From NCBI RefSeq assembly GCF_026914265.1, contig NC_069135.1, positions 3,179,001-3,243,000 of the forward strand: DNA of 64,000 bases, written 5' to 3'. Shown piece after piece: positions 50,301 through 62,200 of the stretch. The DNA is from Mya arenaria (taxonomy: Eukaryota > Mollusca > Bivalvia > Myida > Myidae). Numbering within the stretch: position 1 is the stretch's first letter; each line of letters starts with the position of its first letter. Below the pieces are notes generated by a model that did no database searches, was not told the origin of the DNA, and saw only the letters and a list, made by a program, of their open reading frames with translations. The position numbers were made by a program, and so were the translations under genes.

Positions 50301-50760
50301 ATTAGTGGAAAATTAGTTTACTCGTTACGGCTGGGTCTGGTACTCACTAGAGTAAAGAAGGCGAAGTACCACATATAAGGTGTTGCTGGGGACGTATCCA
50401 CCTACAATTCCGTAAAGGTCAGCACTCTAAGAACACTAGTTAACTAGGTTAGAGAACACGCAAAATTGCCGCCAAAACGATAGAAAACCAAACTTCGGCT
50501 TCGTTTGGTACTCACGAGAGTTACCTAAAAGGAGTACAACCTCATGAACACGCACACTTACCAGCTGATAGAGGTCAGCACTTTGAGAAATCTCACAGCA
50601 ATCGCAAAGTTCGCACCAAAACGATAGAAACCCGTTTACAGGCTTCCTTGTGTCTAGTTATCATAGAAATTTATGCGGAGTACAGTCTATTCAGTTTGTT
50701 ATAGGGGACACGTCCATCTACCAACAATATAGGTCAACACTCTGTGAAAAATCGATTACT
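50300..50760. repeat. Degenerate ~157-bp tandem repeat upstream of the TNF gene
   Basis: Three units marked by 'ggtcagcactctaagaac' (50418), 'ggtcagcactttgagaaa' (50573) and 'ggtcaacactctgtgaaa' (50733), with 'aaaacgatagaaa' and 'tggtactcac.agagt' between them. Located 300-750 bp before the proposed start codon. Confidence 0.6.
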
Positions 50761-51055
50761 CTCACTCGAATTGAATTGTTCTTGAGTGGTGCCTATATGG
50801 GGTGAAATGTGGTTGTGTTTCCTACAAAACCTTCTAGGTTGTACTCCACCTTCTTCACTCTCTTGATTATCAGATGCAGCGAGAAAACATCTCGACCGGA
50901 TAATAGATAGTTCCGGCCTTACATTGAAATTTTAGTTGTCATTGATTGCGGTTTTGGTATGCCAGATGAATATATATTCGGGTTCCCATTTCTTTATTCT
51001 CCTATATATAAAGTCGATTCTGAAAGGGCTTACTCAGTTCCGTGTCACGGCATAC

Positions 51056-53016
51056 ATGGCTATGACTATACCGGCGTTAGTTTACGACAACTTGAAAGAA
51101 GGGGAAGGTGTGAATGAAGGGGTGGAAGCACAGCGCTTTCCACAAAGGGAAATAGATGAATTGGGCATACATAGATCAGGGAAAGGCCATGACGGCGCGG
51201 ATGACCGGAATAAAGCATGGTGTTGCTTTTGCTCAAGACAAAAAAGCGTGAACGAAGAAAGGGAACGTAAAAACTTGCTTGCGAATAGTCGAAGTCATGA
51301 GGAAAGTGTTATAGATATTAGCAACAGTGGGAACTCTTCAGCTTCCAAATCTTCCTCGAGTCAAACGGTCACCGGAAGCCGTGCGGAATGGACATGTGGG
51401 AGTGTGTTTTTGTTAATACTAGTAAGCGCCCTTATCGGATGTCTGCTGTCGTGTGCTGTCATCATCCCAGTTTTTTACATGAGCAGACCGTCCACTTTCG
51501 GGCTTCTCGCAGTTCCGTCGGTATGACGATTTTTAAATTTTAACGTATACTAACTTGTGAAAAGAACGGGTTTTAAATAGAATAAAAATGAGACATATAT
51601 TTTTAATTAACAGTTGCACTTGCGCTTGAAACTTATATTTGTCCATTCAAAATGCATTTACTTCCCCATGCCTTTAAAATGAGCTTTTTTACCTCAGTTG
51701 GAAAAACTTAAATTATTTTTAAACAAAACATTATTGACCAAGTGAAATAAAATAGTTTTAACGTTTACATTATCAACATAATCAATTAAACAAAAATATG
51801 GAAATACCACGTTTTCAAGGACAAATTGGATGTGTTTTCCCGGTCAAGATTGACTTCATATTGTTGGTTAGGCCGTTCCAATAGTTCTACTTTCGTTTTC
51901 TGTTTGTAGGTCAATGAAATGAAAACTTCCCAGGAGCACTGGCATGAACGCTGTAAGTCAATACTATTATTGTTATAAAGCTGAAATACAATAAATCTAA
52001 TTGAATATCATTGGATTATGAAATAAAATGATTATTAACCATGATCACAACTTTGAAAAGTATAATAATAAATGCTGCGTTTCAAATTAAGGTCGAATAG
52101 AAACGAACAGTTGTATCAGGTACATGTATATGACTGTTGACTAATTCGATTAAGAAAACTATAAAAGAAGCCCTTTATATGAAGCCAACAGGTATATCGT
52201 AAAATAAACCTTGATCTTCTACATTTATCTAGATACGGACAATGAAGATCATAGCAAACCAGTTGGAAGATTTGTCCTAGATCAGAACTCTTTGATGGGT
52301 ATGTACATGTTAGAGCGGGTGCATTATAAGCTCTTTTACTGACAAACTGACACTCATTTGCGAGATGAAACAAAACATGTTCCCTCCCAATCGCATTACA
52401 AATTGTTCAGTAATAAAGGAGAACTTGTGAAAAGCTTTGGTAATACAGTACTCAAGACTCATACTTCCCTATATCCCGTAACACAATCAGACTACCTTCC
52501 TAGCTTGCAGGCGATGGCCGAGTAACTACGATTGACCCGTAACGTACAATTTAAAACATGTCTTTGCCGTGCATCGGTAAAATACATTTTAGTTGTACGA
52601 ATTTTGTCTGTCTTACAGAATATGGTTTGTTACGATGGAAGGAGTCGGAGCAGACAGCAGGCTCCCGCGTGCATTCGAGCAGGAACGAGTCCTGTGTGGT
52701 TGTGCCGGAAGCCGGGCTATACAGGGTCTACTCACAGATTACTTTCACCTTCGACGGGCGAACAACCCGGTCCGAGGTGGCACACAGCGTCCTCGTGCGG
52801 AAGGGCGAAGACGAGAATATGGTGCAGAAGAAGTTGATCAGCGTCCCATTCAGAGACCCCGCGCTTCCGGAGCGACAGCAAATCATGGAGCCCAGCAATC
52901 TCATAACGTCCGCGAAAGTCGCGGTCAGCGACCGCATATGTATAGAGGTCAGCCCAGTGGATCTTGTGTACAAATCACAGGTAGACAACGTACTTATGGT
53001 GGTGAAGGAAGAGTGA
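51056..53016 (+). CDS. TNF-superfamily ligand, type II membrane protein (4 exons)
   Basis: Exons 51056-51520, 51910-51952, 52233-52298 and 52619-53016 join in phase to 323 codons plus stop. The start is the ATG at 51056 (MAMTIPALVYDN); the frame is open further upstream but without an ATG that leaves a sensible N-terminus. Layout: about 113 cytoplasmic residues with a CCFC cluster (56-59) and a Ser-rich stretch; one membrane segment (about 114-141, SVFLLILVSALIGCLLSCAV); a stalk; then the TNF homology domain, with KPVGRFVLD (about 178-186), GLLRWKES, and the hallmark VVVPEAGLYRVYSQITF. The domain ends DNVLMVVKEE rather than the usual FGLFKL. TNF ligands form trimers that engage death-domain receptors and activate NF-kB or apoptosis. 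It cannot be matched to a vertebrate member. Confidence 0.88.
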
Positions 53017-53525
53017 ACTGAACGTTAAGTCGGCTCCAAACCGATGGAACACATTTTGTCAACACATAATAGGAACAAGCGAGCAGCGGCAAGTGTAGTT
53101 TCCGAGAAAAGGATAACGAGATTAGATATCAGACTCTCAAAGGTGACACGGCTACGTGACACCTACGCATAAAGGATAGACAAAACGCAACGAAAAATAA
53201 AATCAGCGCGTGAACTGCTAAGCTTGGCGACGTTAAGCAACATTATCAAATATCTCACGGCACCAACTCGGAGGCGTTCCTTCACCATTATTTAATATCA
53301 TCGGCATGGCTACCTCTGAAAGTGGCAAACACTACGATTTTGATGTAAAAATAGACTGAGAAATCGCAACTCAATATACATGTTACCTATTAAAGACAAA
53401 CATATTTTTATGGACAAATACACGTTCCTCAAAGTTCTGCTGTTTTTAAAACAAAAATGCTCATTTGAAATATTAGTATTATTGTGTTTTTTTTTAAATT
53501 AACGCGCTTTCATAAAATGAATTGC

Positions 53526-53534
53526 ATTTATTTA
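53526..53534 (+). promoter_or_regulatory. AU-rich element in the TNF-ligand 3' region
   Basis: ATTTATTTA, containing the nonamer TTATTTAAA, 510 bp after the stop codon. Such elements destabilise vertebrate TNF mRNA; relevance depends on the mRNA extending this far (candidate poly(A) signals at 53196 and 54104). Confidence 0.35.
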
Positions 53535-54103
53535 AAACAAGCATACAGAAAACTGTCACCATTGTCAAACATGAACTGTAATTGTCTCATCGTCCTGAGA
53601 CGGTATTCATAAAACTGCTTAAGACATTTCTTATGCTAAGTAAGTTGCCTAATATTAATATCTCATTCCTTATACGAAATAATACTTTAAAAAATCCTAA
53701 ATACATTATTTGCAGTGTCCTTATTGAAAAAATTCAATATACTTTAATGTTAAAAACACTTCTACATTAATTTAATTTGACTACATGTACGAGGTTATGT
53801 CCGCTGATCGACAACGAACAATGGACGAACGTCGCTGTACGCTTGTGATTTTACTGTGCAATCTTATTTGAGGGTTTTTGTGAAAATTTATGGCACTTTG
53901 GGAAATGCTTGTCTTTGCAAAGTTATGGTACATGATCACATGTTTGTTTTAACAGAGTTATGGTACTGAAAGACATGCTTCTTTAAATAAGGATAAGGCG
54001 ATGTTGAAAACGATTGACGCTGTATGAATTGATTGTTTTAACATTAATATACGTTGTCATTGTTTACTACTTACTTATGTATGATATAAAATTTTGTTGG
54101 CTC

Positions 54104-54109
54104 AATAAA
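54104..54109 (+). terminator. Candidate poly(A) signal AATAAA
   Basis: 'ggctcaataaactg' about 1.1 kb after the TNF-ligand stop. An earlier AATAAA exists at 53196-53201; which is used cannot be told. Confidence 0.3.
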
Positions 54110-54839
54110 CTGTTGTTCTACGAATAAAACTGTATAAACGTGGTCGTTATTCAAAGTTCATGAAATATCACAGTAATGACATTTGCTTGAATACATGTTA
54201 ATAAACCAAAATGTGCAACACAATAAAAGAAATCAAAGTAAGATAGGTTCTTAGCAGAGGAAGGAACCCATGACCAAACAGTTCACATTTGGTAGACAAC
54301 ATCGCACTGATTATCATCGGTTAGGATGTGAAGAAGATCATGACATATGATTTGTTCAGTTTAAGACACAACTTAAGACTTCATGAAAAAGCAGACAACC
54401 GATGTTTTGAGTACATTTTTCAAGGTAGGTAAATGGTTATGTTGATTTATAGAAGAAATATGTTTCTTGCTTCACTGGGTAACAAGTAAATGCCTTGATT
54501 CGGCGAATGGCGGCTTTAGCAGATACGACAGTCTTGGATTATTGGTGGCACAGTGTTGATAAGAAAGAAATTGGATTGACATTTGAAAGATTTCCATAAT
54601 TTAATGAAAACATCTTATTCAATAATCTCTGCAGAATCTGTTTTATCAATGCTTGACATAAGATTCTGCCTCCCATGGTGATGTGGGTACTGAAAACTAA
54701 ACGAGATATGTTTAAAGTGCAGCATGTAGATTTAGAAGTAATTTTCAGTAATGTATCTTTTTCATCAAAGTACTAGTAAGGCCTTGAAAAGTCTTGATGT
54801 ACCTAAGGTCAAAATTCTTGAAATCAAAATGACACGCTG

Positions 54840-54985
54840 ATGTTTTACCCATGGATCGCAGGTTCGATCACCTGCCTCACCATTTATGCATACGATTCGT
54901 CAGCTGGGGGGACGTTAAACGGGGGTCCCGGTGTTATACACTAGTGCACGTGTGTATGTTGAGGGAAATAAAAGTCGTAAGATTA
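54840..54985 (+). mobile_element. SINE remnant
   Basis: 'gatcgcaggttcgatcacctg' is B-box-like, followed by 'attcgtcagctggggggacg' and 'ttaaacgggggtcccggtgtt', a tail phrase recurrent in bivalve SINEs. No A box is recognised, so it is 5'-truncated. Confidence 0.5.
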
Positions 54986-56200
54986 TACGCCAAGTCCATG
55001 CATGAGTTATTCATCTTGGATAGTTTGGGTTCCAACAAGTATCATAATGAATAAGTCAATAACCAGATAGTAGTATTCACAAGAAATATCGAGAGATTAT
55101 TTTACCCACAAAGTTTTAGTTTTATTCAGTGACGATTTAAAAAAAGTAAAAAAAGAAGATTCTAGGACAAACTACTTGAAGTCGTGCGGCTTTGTGGACT
55201 GAGACTGTAGGTTAGTCCTACAAATGCAACATTCGATATCTAAATGAGGTGAAAGAAATGTAATTTATGTTCTATTGTTTCCGGTGTAATGGACAACCTT
55301 ATTTCACTATGTATTGTAGGAATAACAACACGTGTTTGAATTGAAATATTGTCCTAACTTTTTAACTATAATTCATGGAATTATTATTTTGTTAAAGCTT
55401 CAGCTTTACACAATTAGTATGTGTCCTCTTCGCTCTCTATGGCACAGCAATTTTAGAACCTTTGGTCTACACCATTCTAGTGAGCACTAGACACAACACC
55501 GTGAAACGAATTTTCAATCATTTGGACCAAATGTCGAGTTTTCTAAGAGTGATAACCAATAAGTGGTATTCCGAACCAGTTTAATACCATGTATATAAAT
55601 ATATATATTCGGAGTAACAAATATCCGGCCGCAAAAGATATACGTCCGTCCAGAAGAAAAAACTTATTGTCGAATAATATATGTTTCGGGTAGAAATTGT
55701 TCCGGCTGTCCGGCTAACAGAACAACCAAAATATTTGAATGATCACAGATGACCACAACTGAGTCAAACTTTGTGACGATATACACTCTACATGTTCCAC
55801 GGTCTATACTCAATAGAACCGTCGCAATTAAGATGGCGAAAGGCTGTCAGATTGGAGGGCATTCATCATATGCGGAAGAATATATCATGCATGTGTCACA
55901 ATTGTCTAATTCAAATGTCAACTATAATTTAGCGAAATTACAGCCCAATATTTACTGCAATGTTAGGTACCAGTTCGAAGATAGGACTGATTTTGCTACA
56001 ACAACACACGCCTGTTGGCAAATATCTGTAAACTACTTGTTTTATGTCGGTTTGTTCCGCCGACTGAAGATGACAGACAAGTGGCAAACACTCTTACTCT
56101 TCAGTTATCCGATCAGTGTTACCAATTTATATTCAGAGGTATATATGATAATTAGAATCTACTGTTCACAACATTAAACTAAACACCTCTAACTATGAAA

Positions 56201-59200
56201 TTAAATCCCCGAGTCAAAGTTGAAAGGGTTATTAGCGTCGTGACTTTTGTATTCCACTTGACTCCACTTGTAGTTTGTATTTTCCCAGCCCGGGAAGAGT
56301 TGATGTTTCTTCAATTCTGGTGTAGTAAGCGCTTGCCATCTCTAAAAAACGAGCAAATTATGTAACTGAAGAACTTAAGTGTGATCAAATTATTTTTAGA
56401 TTTTGACGACGTACGAAGTGATTAACAAATTGCGGATGAAATAGTAAAGTTTACGAAGTTGGAATGTTGTGAAGATTTTCTTGTCTTGAAACGTTATGGT
56501 GACTAGTAGATGAGTTATATGTAGCTGATCTACAAACTTCGGCAATTGATCGGAAACTATTATAGAGGATAAGTGTTTGCGTCAGTGTAGGAGCATACGT
56601 GAGATAGCAGCATACCTCTCTCAGAGAACCAGGAGATTTGATAAGGAGATATACAGCTACCGCTGGGACACATGAAATTGATGACAATGTGAAGAACACG
56701 CCGAGAGCCGTTGCCCAAGGAGCGTACTGGTAATCATCGCTGAATGTTAAAGGCTTATAAGTAGAAAGCTGGAACCAGAATATACCCTGAAAGTGAACAA
56801 GTTAAAGTCATTGTTTTAAAAAGTATGTATAGATTCGAATGTTACACCATTATAAAACTGAGAATACATCTGGAAGAGAGATTTTTCAGACACAAAATAT
56901 TCATCTTTTAATTAGAATTAATACAGCATTGTCTCAATCGACAGCCTGTATCAGATCGTTATGCCGATTTTTAGGGAGGTTACATTCGGCGATTATATGT
57001 GTGTGTGTCACGTGATAGATTGCATCATAAATGCTACGTCGGAAGACAGCATTTTGGTTGGAATGAAGACATAAAACAATGATAACTTCTACTTGTCTTT
57101 ACAATTTAGAGTGAAAGAAACGGCAGTCTATGCCGCTTAAAGAGCCCGGTCTTCGTTTTATTACAGGATTTTGAAAACGTGCTTACGGTTTTCTCAAACC
57201 TCTCGACCAACCTGTTTCCAATATAGCGTTTTGACAGCGCGGCAGATGGTGAAAAGGTTTGTCGAAGTTTTTTTAAGAAACTAAACTCTCAATCAAACTC
57301 TGGTAAAACACCGAAGGCGGGGCTCTGAATTCCCGGTAGACTGCTCTAGTTTTCATTTAAAATGTTGAACAAATAGTAAAGTACACCTTGTTTTAAGTCT
57401 TCATTCGAAGCAAAATATTGCCTTCCGACGGAGCAGTTATGACGCAATTTATCACGTGGTATACTCGCACTGTTATACTTCCTGCTGAACATTTCCAAAA
57501 CGTTGTCAAACTCACATTTCCTGGCTTTGTTCTGATTGAAATGTGATTAGAATCTCTTTTTACTTTTTCCCCCAGATTGTTTTTCGTGTTTGTTTTTGAA
57601 TCATTTGTTTCAATCCTAATGACATAATTATGTTTAAAGGATGAGAAATTAGGTTTTAAATTGTATTTAAAGTCTACTTACAGATTCGACACAGTTTTTT
57701 ACTGTCAGTTTGCAAAACAGGTTAAACTTTAAATTAAGCAGCACCTTTTAAAGCTGCTCTCTCACAGATTTACTGTCTCTTCAAATGTTTTTTTATTGTT
57801 TGTCTTTGAATGAGCAAATTATTGCATAAGTATCTACAAACCAGTGATAGAAGACTTTTGACAAAAGATCAGATCGCAGATTTTCATATTTCCATTCCAA
57901 AATTAACGTTTTATGGATTACTAACGGTTTAAGAGAAATGCATTAATCATCGTCTCATCGATTTTGGAACGGAAATATATGAATCTGCGATCTGATGTTC
58001 TGTCAGCAGTCTTTTATCAGTGGTTTGCAGATATGTACGCAAAAAAATGCTCGTTCCAAGACAAGAAATAAAAAAGTTGTCAACACGTTCAATCTGTGAG
58101 AGTGCAGTTTTAAGGTTTACAATTAAGAAAAAGAATGTTACATAAATAAATGCATTTAAAGCAGGCGCGTACCCAGGCATACGCCAGTATGCCAATGCGT
58201 ACACTTCGTCAGAAAAAAGCGAAAAAATAAAAGTTCCAAAAATGCAATAAAAAGTAAAGGCTCGGGGGGGGGGGGGGTATAAGAAATAATTACGTCCGAA
58301 TTTTATCGTTTGTTGGTTTTTATAGTGTAATACCTAAATTCCGCAAAAAGGTGATCACGATGTAGATCTCAACTAACGTTATACACGCGTTATTTTCCCA
58401 TAACCTGCCAAATCGGTGTGGATCCTGTTGACCTCCTGGTAAATGATCCGACTGATGTTTACAAGGCGGGACTTTTAAAAATGACTGAACAGACATTTAA
58501 TCCGCCTTACAGTGATATTTTCGGGCAAAAACTAGACGACAGTGAGAAGAAAGAGCTATTAACCGCAACTTGAAACAACGTTCACCAGTATAAGTTCCCT
58601 TCCAGGTCAGTACTATATAATGTTACGATATATCATGCATGATTTATTAAAACATCCTTCTCGAAAGTCTTCTCTTAGCTTATCCACATCCGTTTGTTTG
58701 CTATCTCGGCTCGAGGAGTAGATTCGTCATCGCAGAGTCATCGTTGCACCGCCTTTCTGTGCCGTCTGGTCTTGATCTGATTGGGTGGCTGTTTGTTTTG
58801 CATGTGGTGTGCCCTGCAAGACCTTCAATCTACTTTTGATATGCCCTTTTATCACATAAATACTCTTATCTTCGATTTGAGAACAATTCACGGAACATGT
58901 GTGATAACAAAAAAACGAAGTGAATTCGTAAGCATCGCATTTCATACACAAAACTGTTTAGGTAATAACAATAATCCGTCACTCGTTTTCTTTTGAGATC
59001 CAGATCTTAAGTTCGTCTCGAGAAAGACATTTATTAACCTCGCAAATTGTCTCGGTTAATAGCTGTTAATTTCAAGACCCATTTAAGAAATGTTGATCTC
59101 CAAAGAAAACCCAGCTCGGCGTCTCATTTGGATCCAAGTTGTTTGACATTTTCACAGTGATATTACCAAAAGGTCGAGGGAGTGTGAGAAAACAAAATCG

Positions 59201-62200
59201 GAAGTTGAAAAAATATCGCGCATGTACACGACTTGCCTGCCAGGTAACGGGTTAGTATCTGAATACATTTACATGCGCATGCATTAAAGATATTAAAATT
59301 AAATAATTATTGATCGTTTCCACAATAATAAGAAAATCCTAATGAAACAAATGAAACCCTTTAATTTAATAAGCACCGGATCATTGGCCGCATATATTTA
59401 AATGGCATAAGTGCGAAAATACAATAAAGATTTATTTGCAGGTCGACGGTCTCACCCATGCCGTAACGATAGAAATATTCCAGGAGTTCAAGTTAGACCT
59501 GCCAGATGACGAGCCGACTTTCGAGCGAGAGTGTCAACGTTGGACAGCGAAGTGGACTGTAACTTTACCTGCTCCCTACTCAACCCTGGAAAAAGCATTG
59601 GACGTAGCTACTGAGGCATCGTATCCTAACATAAGGATCTGCCTCTGTTGTGTATGCCAGTAGCAACGGCCACGGCTGAGCGCTCATTTTCGACAATGCG
59701 TCGAGTCAAAACGTATTTGAGGAGTACCATGACAACTGAGCGAATGTCAGGCCTGGGTTTGATGAACATTTACAGCGAACGCAATATCAACGCCGAACAT
59801 GTTGACATATTTGCAAGAAAGAAGGATCGTCGCCTGGCTCTTTTATTCAGAATTTAATAACCATTGTTATGCACAGTGCCATATTTAGGGAATAGATCCG
59901 CTAAAGACAGGTTGACTGTATCTTATTCTTAGACGGTCATTAACAAACAGTATTGAAGATTATTAATGACAGCTGGTGGCTTAATGCCAAAAGAAACTAT
60001 TCTAGAACGCTCTTATAAAAGCGTTCTGCATTAATTGAACACCTTTTTCAAAGACCACACTGTCCTAGTTTTTGGTTTTGACTGGTCGCTTAAAACTGAT
60101 TTGACTGTATTTCTTCCTAATATCCTACCGATAACTATTATGTAACATGTTGTTGAAGTCTAGGTAATATATTACATTCGCTTCTTCAGTTTAAGATTTT
60201 TTTAACTTTTTTGCTTTTAAATTTAGTCCAATCAAAACACTCATACTTAACAATTAAGAAAAACATAATCTTAAGAAGCTACTGGAATATGAACTTATCA
60301 GAAGCACGGTGGAGAACCCAGAGATTTGTCAAAAGCCGTGTACTTTGCCTTAGATTTCAACTCTGAGAAATCAGTTGGTCAAGATTTTCAGGAAAGCATT
60401 AGAATATTAGAGAAAGTTCTTTATTACCGTGGATCGAGCTCTTAAATGCGGGGTTTATGGTCTTTATTTCACAAAAATTCTCCAAATATTAAGAAAGTTA
60501 TCTTTAAAAACCTTACCTGAATCGAGACTTGTTGACATTTGTTGCCGTGCACTTTACCGAATAAGTCACGTGGGTTCTCCACCGTGAGAAGAGTAAGAAA
60601 TAACTGATCCGATTACGATAGTTGTATGCCTGAGTGATAAATTTCATGTAAACGCCACAGCAAAGCACATTAACAGGTGCGTTTAATTATCATGTTTACA
60701 AATCGTCAGGTGTGCATGAATACAAGTTCGATGATATTCTGATTGTTATCATCATTTTAGTGCCGTGAAAGAACAGATATTTTCCCATACATTTTAAAAG
60801 CAAAATAATTAAGTATAGATCTATTTGTGTTAAGTTACAATATTTTATTAACTTATCTAGATACTGTTAAGCATAGCATGGAGACAGTTTCAGACTCCGC
60901 ATGTGATTAAATATACCGGTGAGGTGCGCGGCTGTCAGACTTTTCAACCCCAAGACTTTTAAACCCCTTTGTCATTTGTGAAATCAAAGACTTTTCACCC
61001 CCTTTGTCATTTCAACCCCTAAAAGTGCTAAGCCGTTTCAACCCCACCTTAAACAAACTTTTCAACCCCTAATAAACGAAGACTTTTCAACCCCTTAATT
61101 TCTCACCTTTTTAAGAAAATAACTACAACAGTAAACAATTTATTATGAAATTTCTTTTAAAAATCAAGAATATATTAAGACTAAAAATATAACAATCAAA
61201 AAATATGTAATACATACAAAATATACATACTTAAAACACATGATAATACAATAATTCATTAAATATTTACATTTAAATAAGTAAAAAAAATGCTCGACTG
61301 TCCATTTAGCTATTTAGTCATTTAGCCATAAATCTTCCTTATCTCCCTGAGGAAATCCTCACACAATATATTATGTGCATGGTACTGCTCCATCAAATAA
61401 TTGAAACAGCGTTTGTTTGTTTTTCTTTTAGTTTTTTTAAACACTTTTTTTAAAACATTTTGTCATCAATAAAAAAGACAATAAAATGAGTTGAACTTTA
61501 AATAAAATTCTTCATAATATTTCAAAATATCATGATTTAGCAGACAATGTTTAAGAAATACAAAAGTATACATTGAGTTCAAAGATGTTATAAATGTATT
61601 ATAGATTGAGTTCCAAATGCTTTCAAATTACATAAATGTAACATAAGATTTTATTAACGTTTTTTATTTCTCAGTTTAAAAAAATAAGGACATTCTATTA
61701 TAAAGTGGTATATATGTAAAAAAATGCTATAAGCATTGTATTGTCTTTTCATATATGCAATTAAAGAATGGAATGAAGGTCGCACATTCAATAATGGGCA
61801 ACACGTGTGACATTGTCATAAATTCCTAAGGGATTAAGGGGCTTCATAACACCTTTAATTGAGGTTATAGTAACTTGAAAGTGGCAGTTAACTAAGGTTC
61901 TAATATCATGGCCATCATTCCAAACTATGGCCAGCTTGATAAATTTTGTGTATAATTTTCAGGATTTTAAATCAAACAAAAAATATATTTTATTTATTTA
62001 TACCCGCAAACTCTGAATTTTTAGATAATACATTATCAAGAATTAAAATCAAACTGTACTGAAATAGCAATATGGTACTACAAAAATACTTTCCACTGTT
62101 GACCTTTTTTAAAAGCAAAGAAAGTTTTATAAATGTTCAAGTTCAGGTTTTTATTGGCATTCTACAGGCACAAAAAGTAGAATGTTCTTTTATTAGTTAT

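Larger units (their letters stand above)
53017..56200. other. Region between the TNF ligand and SLC6 genes
   Basis: The 3' ends of two convergent genes meet here. A SINE remnant lies at 54840-54985. A 142-codon plus-strand frame at 55749-56177 ends just short of the SLC6 stop, but has no motif and is probably chance. Confidence 0.4.

Noticed and set aside
55749-56177. 142-codon plus-strand frame
   Set aside because: Antisense to the SLC6 3' flank, no motif, ordinary for an AT-rich region of this size.
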